Source of the DNA: an uncultured Lachnospiraceae bacterium
GTDB taxonomy: Bacteria > Bacillota > Clostridia > Lachnospirales > Lachnospiraceae
DNA: 64,000 nt
NCBI GenBank assembly: GCA_947571775.1
Contig: CANOZK010000006.1
Coordinates: 1-64,000 of the forward strand
Direction: 5' to 3'
The notes under the pieces were generated by a model. It was not told where the DNA came from and did no database searches. It was given only the letters and a program-made list of their open reading frames with translations. Shown one piece after another: positions 9,767 through 19,332 of this stretch (positions are counted from its first letter, which is position 1; every line of letters starts with the position of its first letter). The position numbers and the translations under genes were made by a program.

Positions 9767-11107
9767 TTACGCTTTGTTTTTCCAAGGCCCATTGCGGTAA
9801 AAGAAAAGTGAGAGGAACATAGCGATTGTCCAGCCAATCGGCCATGCACACCAAATCCCCAGATACCCCATCTGTTTGGCAAGTATCTCGGCCAGCGTTA
9901 CCCGCAGAATCAAATCGGTAAAGGTTGCGGCCATGAATTTTTTCATCAATCCGGCGCCCCGCAAAATCCCATCGGCAACCAATTTTGTGGATACGATAAA
10001 ATAAAACGGCGCCACAAGATAGAGAAATTGTATCCCGGACGCCAACGCCAAATCCGAAGGGTCCTGAATAAAGAATATCACGAGTCCTTTTGCGCAGATT
10101 AGATATATCGCTACAATCGGGATGCATAGCAGCCAGATCATTTTTATCCCAGCCCGAAAGCCTTCTCTGATCCGTGGCAGGATCCCCGCCCCTATATTCT
10201 GCGCCGTATAATTGGACATCCCGTTTCCCAATGTGGTAAACGATGTAATGACCAGGTTGTTGAGCTTGACAGCGGCGGAATACCCGGCGGTCACGCCCAC
10301 TCCGCAGTCGTTAATCACGCTCTGGATAATGATATTGCCAACGGAAATAAAGCTTTGTTGCAGAATGCTTGGAACTGCGATTTTTGCAAGTTTTTGAAGC
10401 ATTGCAAAAGAAAAGATCGGAACTTTGCCGTCTGTATGGATGCCGGAGAGTCTTTTTAACACCACGAAAACGGCGAGAACACAGCTTATGCCCTGGCACA
10501 AAAAGGTCGCCCAGGCAACGCCGGCAACACCTTTGTGAAATCCAGCTACGAACAAAATATCTACCAGAATATTAGAGGTAGAGGAAACAGCCAAGAACAA
10601 AAAAGGTGTCCTCGAATCGCCGAGGGCCGAGAAAATCCCCGTTGCAATGTTATAGAAAAACAGAAACGGAAGCCCCAAAATATAAATATTCAGATAAATT
10701 TCGGAGTCCTGCCAGATCTCTTCAGGTGTGTGAATCAGACGCAGAAGCCCTCCGCAGCAGACAAGCCCAAACAACATCAAGGCCGCGCACAAAACGGCGC
10801 TGGCAACCAGCGTGGTATAGACCGCCGTTTTCATATCCCTATATTTTTTTGCCCCAAATTGTTGGGAGACAACTACGGAACACCCGATGTTGCACCCGAA
10901 GGCAAACGCAAGAAAAATCAGCGTGATCTCATAGCTGTTCCCCACCGCCGCCAGAGCATGTTCCCCAATGAATTTGCCGGCCACCAGACTATCCGCGATG
11001 TTATAAAGCTGCTGAAATACAATGCTTCCAAACAATGGCAGGCAGAACTTCCACAAAACCGTTTCCGGCTTTCCGACAGTTAAATCTTTGTTTGAATTTT
11101 TCTTCAC
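9767..11107 (-). CDS. MATE-family multidrug/metabolite efflux transporter
   Basis: A polytopic membrane antiporter of the MATE (NorM/DinF-like) family, 446 residues with about 12 hydrophobic segments in two halves. The N-terminal region contains the family-like FGSIVFQQLYNIADSLVAGKFIGEHALAAVGNS, split here as FGSIVFQQLYNIADS and VAGKFIGEHALAAVG. The substrate is unknown. I place the start at a GTG (11107) with GGAGGG eight bases upstream; the longer ATG start at 11155 overlaps a TATAAT box at 11154-11159 that looks like its promoter. It is transcribed away from the LysR gene, which may control it. Confidence 0.88.
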   Translation of the reverse strand: MKKNSNKDLTVGKPETVLWKFCLPLFGSIVFQQLYNIADSLVAGKFIGEHALAAVGNSYEITLIFLAFAFGCNIGCSVVVSQQFGAKKYRDMKTAVYTTLVASAVLCAALMLFGLVCCGGLLRLIHTPEEIWQDSEIYLNIYILGLPFLFFYNIATGIFSALGDSRTPFLFLAVSSTSNILVDILFVAGFHKGVAGVAWATFLCQGISCVLAVFVVLKRLSGIHTDGKVPIFSFAMLQKLAKIAVPSILQQSFISVGNIIIQSVINDCGVGVTAGYSAAVKLNNLVITSFTTLGNGMSNYTAQNIGAGILPRIREGFRAGIKMIWLLCIPIVAIYLICAKGLVIFFIQDPSDLALASGIQFLYLVAPFYFIVSTKLVADGILRGAGLMKKFMAATFTDLILRVTLAEILAKQMGYLGIWCAWPIGWTIAMFLSLFFYRNGPWKNKA

Positions 11108-11257
11108 TGCGTCATCCCTCCATATTGCGCTGTTGATTTTTTCTGTTCTTTGCATTATACTCTTTTTTTAGAAATACGAAAAATATATATATGATATATT
11201 GTCCATATTAATTTTATATATCACGGTGGATTTTCAAACACGCTCTAGGAGTTCTGT

Positions 11258-12202
11258 ATGAATATCAATTATGAATACTACCGAATTTTTTATTATGCCG
11301 CCAAATACAAAAATTTCACCCAGGCGGCTCAGATTCTACACAACAGCCAGCCCAACATTTCGAGAACCATCAAGCTTCTGGAACACGATCTGGGCTGCCG
11401 TCTGTTTGTCCGTTCCAACCGGGGAATCGCCCTGACCCCAGAAGGAGAAAGACTATATCTCCATGTCAAAGCCGCCGTGGAGCGAATCCACTTTGCAGAA
11501 AATGAGATGGCCCGCTCCATTCATATGCAGGACGGATGCGTAACCATCGGCGCAAGCGAGACGGCGCTTTACATGCTGCTGCTCCCGGTTCTGCGTCAAT
11601 TTAAGAAAAACCATCCCCAGATCCGCATTCGCATCTTAAATCACCTCACCATGCAGGCTGTGGAATCGGCCAAACGCGGGGAGGTGGATTTTGCAGTAGC
11701 CGTTGATCCGCCTGAAATAGAAAAGCCCCTGATTTGCCATCCTGTGATACAGTTTCAGGATATCTTAATTGGAGGCTTCGCTTATCGTATGTTTGAAAAC
11801 AAGCTGGTGACATTGGGAGAACTTTCCGCCCTCCCCCTTATATCTCTGATGGAAAATACCGTGACTTATCGGTTTTATGAAAACTTCTATCTTCGCCACG
11901 GCCGAATGTTTCTGCCAGAGCTTCAGGCGGCTACCACCGATCAGATTCTTCCCATGATAAAAAGCGATCTGGGAATCGGATATCTGCCCGAGACCTATGC
12001 AAAAGAAGCCCTTGAAAAAAGGGAAGTGTTCCGCTTCCTACTGCAAGAGGAAATCCCTTCCCGTGAAATCTGTTTGATTGAAAATGAAGAATATCCTTTG
12101 AATATTGCGGCAAAAGAATTGAAAACGCTTCTTTTTCACAATAAAAACTCCAGCGCCCATTCCAGCACAAATACGACGGCACACGCTGCGGTCGATACCT
12201 GA
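11258..12202 (+). CDS. LysR-family transcriptional regulator
   Basis: A 314-residue LTTR. The N-terminal winged helix-turn-helix (about residues 3-62) reads YYAAKYKNFTQAAQILHNSQ, then the typical ISRTIKLLEHDLGCRLF. A linker helix and a periplasmic-binding-protein-like effector domain (about 90-295) follow. The effector is unknown. It is divergent from the MATE gene, the usual place for an LTTR target. It converges on azlD so tightly that the last 67 bases overlap the azlD 3' end on the other strand. The C-terminal tail (Asn/Ser/Thr/Ala rich) is encoded in that overlap and looks like read-through of the neighbour rather than conserved fold. Confidence 0.9.
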   Translation: MNINYEYYRIFYYAAKYKNFTQAAQILHNSQPNISRTIKLLEHDLGCRLFVRSNRGIALTPEGERLYLHVKAAVERIHFAENEMARSIHMQDGCVTIGASETALYMLLLPVLRQFKKNHPQIRIRILNHLTMQAVESAKRGEVDFAVAVDPPEIEKPLICHPVIQFQDILIGGFAYRMFENKLVTLGELSALPLISLMENTVTYRFYENFYLRHGRMFLPELQAATTDQILPMIKSDLGIGYLPETYAKEALEKREVFRFLLQEEIPSREICLIENEEYPLNIAAKELKTLLFHNKNSSAHSSTNTTAHAAVDT

Positions 12203-12453
12203 AACAAACTTTTTCCGCGGTATGCCAGGACAGTCGCGGCGACAAGCGCGGCCGCGCCCGACCAAGCCGATGCGGTGGCGGTCAAAATAGCCGGAAAGAT
12301 CATAACGGAAAGCGTTACATACGGAACATAATATAGAAAAGATTTGATATATGTATTCTTGATTTCTTTTTTGATCAGCGTCAGGGGCAGCATCCGAATC
12401 AGATAGGTAACTCCCGCCATCACCAGAATATACAGATAAATATTGTCGTTCAT
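12136..12453 (-). CDS. azlD: AzlD-family branched-chain amino acid exporter, small subunit
   Basis: A 105-residue membrane protein of the AzlD family, with about four hydrophobic helices and the family-like NDNIYLYILVMAGVTYLIR and RMLPLTL. It partners AzlC to export branched-chain amino acids (family knowledge). The start at 12453 is supported by GGGGGA upstream and by an ATGA overlap with the azlC stop; the longer frame from 12498 lies inside azlC. Its 3' end overlaps the LysR gene by 67 bases in the opposite direction. Context: the ilv/leu operon 5 kb away makes a branched-chain overflow role plausible. Confidence 0.88.
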   Translation of the reverse strand: MNDNIYLYILVMAGVTYLIRMLPLTLIKKEIKNTYIKSFLYYVPYVTLSVMIFPAILTATASAWSGAAALVAATVLAYRGKSLFQVSTAACAVVFVLEWALEFLL

Positions 12454-13175
12454 GATACGTCTTTTCCCCCTTGTTTTTCTTCCGCCGGAAACAAACACGC
12501 CGCAGCCCCGGCAATGACAACCGTCAGGATAATCACCCGAAAGCCGGAGGATATGCCGCTGAGCATGGGTATCCGGGAAAATAAAAAGCTGGCGGCCATA
12601 GAAACCAGCACCACCCCGGCCAAAATCCGGCTCTCTCTGGCCGGCGGTATCACAATCGCCAGAAACATACCGTACAACGCCACACTCAGAGCGCTCAACA
12701 GCCTCGCCGGAAGCAAATCTCCGGAAACAGCGCCCAAAAGCGTTCCCAGCGTCCAGCCAGGAACGGCCGCGCCGATTAACCCATAGGCGTAAAACGGGCC
12801 TAAAATTCCCTCCCGGCAGGCCGACACGCCGAACACCTCATCGGTAACCCCATAAGAAATCAGGAAACGGTGAAAAAAAGGCATCTTTGCGTCTAATTTC
12901 TGCGACAGAGAACAGGACATCAGACAGTAGCGCAGATTGATAATCAACTGCACCGCCGCCATTTCCAGAAAAGGGGCGCCGTTTTGGATGACTCCCAATG
13001 CGGCAAACTGCCCCGCGCTCGTAAGATTGGTAAGGGACATAACAACTGCCGCCAGCGTGGAAATCTCCGCCTTTTTTGCCATAATACCGAAGGTAAAGGA
13101 AACTGCCAGATACCCAAGCCCGATAGGCACCCCGTCCTTTAAACCAGAACGAAACTGCTGTATCTTATCATTCAT
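12450..13175 (-). CDS. azlC: AzlC-family branched-chain amino acid exporter, large subunit
   Basis: A 241-residue polytopic membrane protein of the AzlC/YgaZ family, with the N-terminal signature DGVPIGLGYLAVSFTFG and about six to seven helices. With AzlD it forms a two-component exporter of valine, leucine or isoleucine (family knowledge). It overlaps azlD by four bases (ATGA). The motif YGVTDEVFGVS, with conserved charged residues in the membrane region, is present. Regulation is not visible; in other bacteria azl genes are often under Lrp-like or LysR-like control, so the convergent LysR gene is a candidate. Confidence 0.9.
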   Translation of the reverse strand: MNDKIQQFRSGLKDGVPIGLGYLAVSFTFGIMAKKAEISTLAAVVMSLTNLTSAGQFAALGVIQNGAPFLEMAAVQLIINLRYCLMSCSLSQKLDAKMPFFHRFLISYGVTDEVFGVSACREGILGPFYAYGLIGAAVPGWTLGTLLGAVSGDLLPARLLSALSVALYGMFLAIVIPPARESRILAGVVLVSMAASFLFSRIPMLSGISSGFRVIILTVVIAGAAACLFPAEEKQGGKDVS

Positions 13176-13206
13176 AACTCCTCCTAATCAGAACAATTCC
13201 TAAAAT

Positions 13207-13698
13207 TTATAATTCACGATAATATGGACAGATATCCTCATAATGCCCATTCTTCATCCGAAACCCTTTGGGAATTGTCCCCATCGGAACAAATCCCAGA
13301 CGTTCATACAAATGCCTTGCATGAGTATTCGTCGCCACCACGGCGTTAAACTGTAAGATCTGGAAACCATGGCGCAGTCCTTGATCTAAGCAATCCAAAA
13401 CCAATTTTTCTCCAATATGCAGTCCCCGGCTCTCTTGGCTCACCGCATAACTGGCATTGCAGATATGGCCGCATCTTCCTATGTTATTCGGATGCAAAAT
13501 ATACAATCCATAGATTTTTCCTGAATCTGCGTCCACAGCCACGGCGCTATATGTCTGGTGCGCAAAAAAATCTCTCCCCGTTTGGCTGGTCAACAAATCC
13601 TCCTGCGGAAAAGCAATGCCCTCTTCTACCACTTCGTTCCATATGCGGATCATATCCGGCAAATCCTTTTCCGTATACGCCCTTATTTCAATCTTCAT
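13207..13698 (-). CDS. GNAT-family N-acetyltransferase
   Basis: A 163-residue GCN5-related acetyltransferase using acetyl-CoA. The start at 13698 is chosen because GGAGAGG precedes it and the fold begins there (MKIEIRAYTEKDLPDMIRIW). The acetyl-CoA pyrophosphate loop is seen as SQESRGLHIGEKLV near residues 99-112, and the C-terminal motif ATNTHARHLYERLGFVPMG is typical. The substrate cannot be told; such small stand-alone enzymes can acetylate antibiotics (phosphinothricin type), amino acids or peptides. It lies 31 bases upstream of azlC on the same strand, so it could be the first gene of that operon. Confidence 0.85.
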   Translation of the reverse strand: MKIEIRAYTEKDLPDMIRIWNEVVEEGIAFPQEDLLTSQTGRDFFAHQTYSAVAVDADSGKIYGLYILHPNNIGRCGHICNASYAVSQESRGLHIGEKLVLDCLDQGLRHGFQILQFNAVVATNTHARHLYERLGFVPMGTIPKGFRMKNGHYEDICPYYREL

Positions 13699-13896
13699 AA
13701 ATTCCTCTCCTTCATTTCTTTTGTTATACCCAGATTTTCTTATTATAGATCCATTGTATTTAGATCGCAAGTAACAGTTCAAATACCTTTATTGTTACGA
13801 TTGCAAGCACAGGGAAATCAAAAAAATTTTTCTGGAAAAAGAGGAAAACCAGCGAAGGGATAGCAAAAACAGGTTGGATTCTGCATATTTTATAAG

Positions 13897-13925
13897 TTGT
13901 ATTTTGAAATTTGCTGTCGTATAAT
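13897..13925 (+). promoter_or_regulatory. Probable promoter of the activase gene
   Basis: TTGTAT (13897-13902) and a perfect TATAAT (13920-13925) are 17 bases apart, 78 bases before the activase start. The -35 match is weak; the -10 is strong. Confidence 0.5.
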
Positions 13926-14003
13926 GTACGGAGAATTGAAATCACCCTTTGAAACAGACATGCCCGTATCTGAGGGCATCCATAAGAAGGAGATGAAAGA
14001 CCT

Positions 14004-17000
14004 ATGCAGAATCTTACACTTGGGATAGATATTGGTTCCACGACTGTGAAAATTGCGGTTTTGGACGAAACCCATAAGCTTTTATTTGCCGATTACCAAC
14101 GGCATTATGCTAATATACAGGAAGCGCTTTCCTCGCTTCTGGGCAAAGCCCGGCAGGCTCTAGGAGAACAAACCGTCAGTCCAGTCATTACCGGCTCCGG
14201 CGGGCTGACGCTGGCGAAACACTTGGAAGTGCCTTTTGTCCAGGAGGTGATCGCGGTTTCCTCCGCCCTACAAGAAGCGGCTCCCCAGACCGACGTAGCC
14301 ATTGAGTTAGGCGGCGAGGACGCCAAGATCATCTACTTTGAGGGCGGAAATATCGAACAGCGCATGAACGGCATCTGCGCCGGAGGCACAGGTTCCTTCA
14401 TTGACCAGATGGCTTCTCTGCTTCAGACGGACGCGGCGGGGCTGAATACATATGCTAAGGACTATAAGGCCCTGTACCCCATTGCCGCCCGGTGCGGCGT
14501 TTTTGCCAAATCAGATATCCAGCCCTTGATCAACGAGGGGGCTACCAGGGAGGATCTGTCTGCCTCTATTTTCCAGGCTGTGGTCAACCAGACCATCAGC
14601 GGTCTAGCATGCGGCAAACCCATCCGGGGCCATGTGGCCTTCCTCGGCGGCCCGCTGCATTTTATGTCCGAATTAAAAGAAGCCTTTATCCGCACTTTAA
14701 ATTTGGACGAGGAACACACGATCGTACCGGAAAACTCTCATCTGTTCGCAGCTATCGGCTCTGCCTTAAACGCCGATTCGTCCGTCACCAACACGTTGGC
14801 CGCCATGGAAGAGCGGCTATCCAGAAATATCCAGATGGATTTTGAGGTGGCGCGTATGGAACCGCTGTTTTCTTCTGAGGAAGAATACAACGCTTTCCAC
14901 GAAAGACAGTCTCGTTATCATGTAAAAACCGCAGAACTGCAAAATTATCACGGCAACTGTTTTCTGGGAATCGACGCAGGCTCCACAACCACCAAGGCCG
15001 CTCTGGTCGCTGAGGACGGCTCTCTGCTGTACTCTTTTTACAGCAGCAACGACGGCAGCCCTCTGGCAACAACCATAAAAGCCATGGAAGAAATTCATGC
15101 TCGGATGCCTTCGGATGCGCACATCGCCTACTCTTGCTCCACCGGATACGGAGAAGCATTGATTCAGTCGGCGCTGATGCTGGACGAGGGAGAGGTAGAG
15201 ACAGTCTCCCACTATTATGCGGCCGCGTTTTTTGATCCGGAAGTGGACTGCATCCTGGACATCGGGGGCCAGGATATGAAATGCATCAAGATCAAAGACC
15301 ACACTGTGGACAGCGTGCAGCTCAACGAAGCCTGTTCGTCCGGCTGCGGCTCTTTTATCGAAACCTTTGCCAAGTCTTTGAATTACTCCGTAAAAGATTT
15401 TGCCAAAGCGGCTTTGTTCGCCAAAAATCCCATCGACTTGGGCACCCGCTGTACGGTTTTTATGAATTCCAAGGTCAAACAAGCCCAGAAAGAAGGCGCG
15501 GAGGTTTCGGATATTTCCGCAGGACTGGCTTATTCGGTTATCAAGAACGCGCTTTACAAAGTCATCAAGGTATCGGACGCAGCAGAACTGGGAACGCACA
15601 TTGTTGTACAGGGAGGAACCTTTTACAACGACGCCGTTCTTAGAAGCTTTGAAAAAATCGCCGATTGTCAGGCTATCCGCCCGGACATTGCCGGCATTAT
15701 GGGAGCCTTCGGCGCGGCTCTGATCGCCAAGGAGCGTTTCTTTGCAGGAGAAGGCGCAAAGCAGACCACAATGCTCTCTTTCGAGAAAATACATAATTTA
15801 AATTATACCACCTCCATGGCCAACTGCAAAGGTTGTACCAACAACTGCCGCCTGACTATCAACAAATTTGGCGGAGGCCGTCAGTTTATCAGCGGAAACC
15901 GCTGTGAAAAGGGTATTGGAAAACAGAAAAACAAGGATCAGATCCCCAATCTGTTCGATTATAAATACAAACGGATCTTTGGCTATGAGCCTCTCAGCCC
16001 GGATTTGGCAAAAAGAGGGGAAGTGGGCATTCCGCGGGTTTTGAATATGTTCGAGAACTATCCGTTCTGGCATACTTTTTTTACACTGCTGAAATACCGG
16101 GTGGTACTCTCTCCCACTTCCACACGGAAGATTTACGAACTGGGCATCGAATCCATTCCCAGCGAGTCGGAATGTTACCCGGCCAAGCTGGCCCACGGCC
16201 ATGTGACCTGGCTTTTGAAAAAGGGAGTGAAATTTATCTTCTATCCCTGCATCCCTTACGAAAGACAAGAATTTCGGGATTCCGTCAATCATTACAACTG
16301 CCCCATTGTCACCTCCTATCCAGAAAACATCAAAAACAATGTGGAACAGTTAAACGATCCGTCCATTGATTTCCGAAATCCGTTCTTGTCCTTTGGAAGT
16401 CTGGAAGTGCTGACCCAGGGATTGGTAAAAGCCTTTCCCCAGATTCCAGAGGAAGAAGTGACCCAAGCGGCCCAGGCAGCTTGGAAGGAGCTGGAATTCG
16501 CCCGCAAGGACTTGATGCGCAAGGGGGAGGAAACCCTGCGCTACTTAAAAGAAACCGGACGGCATGGCATTGTGCTGGCGGGACGGCCATACCACATTGA
16601 CCCGGAGATTCACCACGGCATCCCAGAACTGATCAACAGCTATGGAATGGCGGTGCTCACCGAGGACTCCATCTCCCACCTCGGCCCCCTGGAGCGTCCT
16701 CTGCGCGTCAATGATCAGTGGATGTATCACACTCGGTTGTATGCAGCCGCAAACTTTGTGAAAACTAGAGACGACCTAGATCTGATTCAGCTCAATTCCT
16801 TTGGCTGCGGCTTAGACGCCGTTACTACCGACCAGGTACATGAGATTTTAGAAAATAGCCAGAAAATTTATACCTGCCTGAAAATTGATGAGGTCAATAA
16901 TCTGGGGGCTGCCCGTATCCGCATCCGCTCCCTGATCGCCGCTATCCGGGTCAAACAGCAAAAAGGCGGAACCCGCAAAATCAAGCCTGCCGCTATCCAG

Positions 17001-18251
17001 AAAAGGCCCTTTACCAAGGAAATGCGCAAGGATTATACCATCCTGTGCCCGCAGTTGTCGCCCATACACTTTTCTATCTTGCAGTCAGCGTTCAACTCTT
17101 GCGGCTATCATCTGCAAGTGCTGCCCAATGACAACAAAGAAGCGGTGGATGTGGGCCTGAAATACGTCAACAACGACGCCTGCTACCCTTCCCTGATGGT
17201 AGTCGGACAGATTATGCAGGCTTTGTTATCCGGGGAATACGATTTAAACAAGGTAGCTATTATCATGTCTCAGACAGGCGGAGGCTGCCGGGCTTCCAAT
17301 TATATCGGATTTATCCGGCGGGCTTTGAAAAAAGCGGGCATGTCCCAGATTCCGGTAATCTCCATCAATCTAAGCGGTTTGGAGAGCAATCCGGGCTTTC
17401 AGATCACACCGCAGTTGGTAACGCGGCTTACCTACGGCGCGGTCTTCGGCGATATTCTGATGAAATGCATTTACCGGATGCGCCCTTACGAATTGCAAAA
17501 AGGCTCCGTCAATCGAATGCACAAGAAATGGGAAAAACGCTGCATCCGTTTCCTGTCTGATAAACATTGCAGCTATCCGATCTTTAAGAAAATATGCCGG
17601 ATGATGATCCAGGACTTTGACCAGATTCCCATTTCCCAGGAGAGAAAGCCGCGGGTGGGCATCGTAGGAGAAATTCTAGTAAAATTCCTTCCTGCGGCCA
17701 ACAACTATCTGGCGGAGCTGCTGGAAAAAGAAGGCGCAGAGCCGGTGGTGCCGGATCTGATTGATTTTATGAGTTACAGTTTTTACAATCAAAACTTTAA
17801 AGCGGAACATCTGGGGGCAAAGAAAAGCACGGCGAGGATGGCGAATCTGGCCATCTGGGGGATTGACCGCATTCGCAGCGCGGCAAACGAGGCTTTCAAA
17901 AAGAGCCGCCACTTCACGCCTTCCGCCAACATCGCGGAACTGGCGAAAATGGCCGATTCCATCGTGTCAATAGGCAACCAGACCGGGGAGGGCTGGTTCC
18001 TCACCGGAGAAATGCTGGAGCTGATTCACAGCGGGGCGCCCAATATCGTCTGCACCCAGCCCTTTGCCTGCCTGCCCAACCATGTGGTCGGAAAAGGCGT
18101 GATTAAGGAGCTTCGCAAGCAGTATCCGCAATCCAACATCGTAGCCATTGACTACGATCCCGGCGCCAGCGAAGTGAATCAATTGAACCGAATCAAATTG
18201 ATGCTGTCCACAGCGCGCAAAAATATGCAGAAGGCTCAGGGTAATTCCTGA
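14004..18251 (+). CDS. Giant 2-hydroxyacyl-CoA dehydratase activase-type protein
   Basis: A 1415-residue protein combining two BcrA/BadF/HgdC ATPase (actin-fold) domains with a DUF2229-like and HgdB-like C-terminal half. The first ATPase begins [16 protein letters not shown] (4-19), the second [16 protein letters not shown] (about 320). Each contains a Cys motif that in activases binds a bridging [4Fe-4S] cluster: [10 protein letters not shown] near 122 and [10 protein letters not shown] near 442. A Cys motif NCKGCTNNC lies near 606. In the family such proteins use ATP to drive low-potential electron transfer for radical dehydrations. No dehydratase subunits are adjacent, so the partner is unknown. 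The start is supported by AAGGAGATG upstream. Its stop lies inside the left copy of a duplicated hairpin. The gene is intact and of native base composition. Confidence 0.88.
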   Translation: MQNLTLGIDIGSTTVKIAVLDETHKLLFADYQRHYANIQEALSSLLGKARQALGEQTVSPVITGSGGLTLAKHLEVPFVQEVIAVSSALQEAAPQTDVAIELGGEDAKIIYFEGGNIEQRMNGICAGGTGSFIDQMASLLQTDAAGLNTYAKDYKALYPIAARCGVFAKSDIQPLINEGATREDLSASIFQAVVNQTISGLACGKPIRGHVAFLGGPLHFMSELKEAFIRTLNLDEEHTIVPENSHLFAAIGSALNADSSVTNTLAAMEERLSRNIQMDFEVARMEPLFSSEEEYNAFHERQSRYHVKTAELQNYHGNCFLGIDAGSTTTKAALVAEDGSLLYSFYSSNDGSPLATTIKAMEEIHARMPSDAHIAYSCSTGYGEALIQSALMLDEGEVETVSHYYAAAFFDPEVDCILDIGGQDMKCIKIKDHTVDSVQLNEACSSGCGSFIETFAKSLNYSVKDFAKAALFAKNPIDLGTRCTVFMNSKVKQAQKEGAEVSDISAGLAYSVIKNALYKVIKVSDAAELGTHIVVQGGTFYNDAVLRSFEKIADCQAIRPDIAGIMGAFGAALIAKERFFAGEGAKQTTMLSFEKIHNLNYTTSMANCKGCTNNCRLTINKFGGGRQFISGNRCEKGIGKQKNKDQIPNLFDYKYKRIFGYEPLSPDLAKRGEVGIPRVLNMFENYPFWHTFFTLLKYRVVLSPTSTRKIYELGIESIPSESECYPAKLAHGHVTWLLKKGVKFIFYPCIPYERQEFRDSVNHYNCPIVTSYPENIKNNVEQLNDPSIDFRNPFLSFGSLEVLTQGLVKAFPQIPEEEVTQAAQAAWKELEFARKDLMRKGEETLRYLKETGRHGIVLAGRPYHIDPEIHHGIPELINSYGMAVLTEDSISHLGPLERPLRVNDQWMYHTRLYAAANFVKTRDDLDLIQLNSFGCGLDAVTTDQVHEILENSQKIYTCLKIDEVNNLGAARIRIRSLIAAIRVKQQKGGTRKIKPAAIQKRPFTKEMRKDYTILCPQLSPIHFSILQSAFNSCGYHLQVLPNDNKEAVDVGLKYVNNDACYPSLMVVGQIMQALLSGEYDLNKVAIIMSQTGGGCRASNYIGFIRRALKKAGMSQIPVISINLSGLESNPGFQITPQLVTRLTYGAVFGDILMKCIYRMRPYELQKGSVNRMHKKWEKRCIRFLSDKHCSYPIFKKICRMMIQDFDQIPISQERKPRVGIVGEILVKFLPAANNYLAELLEKEGAEPVVPDLIDFMSYSFYNQNFKAEHLGAKKSTARMANLAIWGIDRIRSAANEAFKKSRHFTPSANIAELAKMADSIVSIGNQTGEGWFLTGEMLELIHSGAPNIVCTQPFACLPNHVVGKGVIKELRKQYPQSNIVAIDYDPGASEVNQLNRIKLMLSTARKNMQKAQGNS

Positions 18252-18257
18252 GCCTTC
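18230..18257. repeat. Left copy of 28-bp duplicated terminator hairpin
   Basis: An exact 28-base sequence found again at 21270-21297 in the same direction. It is itself a perfect hairpin: an 11-bp stem (GAAGGCTCAGG / CCTGAGCCTTC) around the loop GTAATT. This copy covers the last codons and stop of the activase gene. On the reverse strand a T-rich TGCATATTTTTG follows the hairpin, so it can end transcription coming from the restriction-modification genes. Confidence 0.92.
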
Positions 18258-18303
18258 TGACCTATGAAAAACAACTGCCAAATTCATTTTTCTTCACTTT
18301 ATC

Positions 18304-19332
18304 CTACACTTTTCTAATTATATTTATCTTCACTTTCATCTTATTTTCAATTTTTCTCGTATAATTTTCCATATATTGCCAATCTGGTTTTCCTTTTTCA
18401 TCAACAGGTAATTTCATATAATCTTTTTCCATATCTTCTTTTCTCCACTTATCAATAAATGCATATTGCTGCCCTATTTTTCTAATTATAGGAATAATAA
18501 ACATTGCAATATATTTATTTAATCCAAATTTAGGATATAATACATTTACATCATCGGATGCCCAAAAAATATCATCTTGGTAAAATGCCTCACCCACTGA
18601 ACCATTATATGTAACAGAGATTGTATTCTTTGGATGCAAATGTTCATCATTTGCAATGTGTGCTGTTACTCCATTATTTATTGCGCTTGCTCCTATAAAA
18701 TTGATTTTTCCTTCAATCATATTTGCTTTTGTAAGTCTTGTCCCTTTCACTATATCAAAATATTCTCCAATAGAGAAATTTTTCCACTCCTTTACAGTAA
18801 TTGTTTTTGTTCCTATATTTTTTCTTATGTAAAGTAATCCCTCGATTGAAGGTTTAACCTTTTCTTCTCTATTTTTCATATATAAGTCCATATACTCCCA
18901 ATCAGGCAAGTTATTCTTCGTAATCGGAAGTCGAATGATTTCCTCTTTCAATACAGCAGGAAATAGCCCATAATTATAACTATATTTAGTAGCTATCTGT
19001 TGTAAACAAGCTATTACAAATAAGCAAGTGTATTTTGAAAATTCTTTCACATCAATATAATAAATATCTCTACCAGATACCCAATCTTCCTCTTGAAAAA
19101 AGAATGCGGGGTTTTCTGAACCAAATGAAATTACATTAGGCGGATTAACAATATTATTCGGTCTAGTAACACGATATTTTATTCCATTGTTATATTTGCT
19201 TCTTACGACATAAGGTATTCCCTTATCATCTCTTGTAACTTCCCTCGTATGATATACTTTAGGTTTTTTGATATGTGGAAATACATCTTTTACTTTAAAA
19301 GTTCCCCAATGCTCAAATCCAATTTTACTCAT
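18304..19332 (-). CDS. BcgI-like type IIB restriction-modification specificity subunit
   Basis: A 342-residue S (specificity) subunit built of two similar halves, each a target-recognition domain followed by a helical spacer. The first half ends NLPDWEYMDLYMKNREEKVK, the second GKPDWQYMENYTRKIENKMK; this repeated PDWxYM block shows the internal duplication. Two recognition domains imply a bipartite site. Length and pairing match the B subunit of BcgI-type enzymes (about 340 residues). It overlaps the nuclease-methylase gene by four bases (ATGA). The DNA is AT-rich. The recognition sequence cannot be read from the protein. A plain type I HsdS is the alternative, but no separate HsdR is present. 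Confidence 0.85.
   Translation of the reverse strand: MSKIGFEHWGTFKVKDVFPHIKKPKVYHTREVTRDDKGIPYVVRSKYNNGIKYRVTRPNNIVNPPNVISFGSENPAFFFQEEDWVSGRDIYYIDVKEFSKYTCLFVIACLQQIATKYSYNYGLFPAVLKEEIIRLPITKNNLPDWEYMDLYMKNREEKVKPSIEGLLYIRKNIGTKTITVKEWKNFSIGEYFDIVKGTRLTKANMIEGKINFIGASAINNGVTAHIANDEHLHPKNTISVTYNGSVGEAFYQDDIFWASDDVNVLYPKFGLNKYIAMFIIPIIRKIGQQYAFIDKWRKEDMEKDYMKLPVDEKGKPDWQYMENYTRKIENKMKVKINIIRKV

Noticed and set aside
14817..15794. Reverse frame of 325 codons inside the activase
   Set aside because: Antisense of the second ATPase domain; no ribosome binding site or motif.
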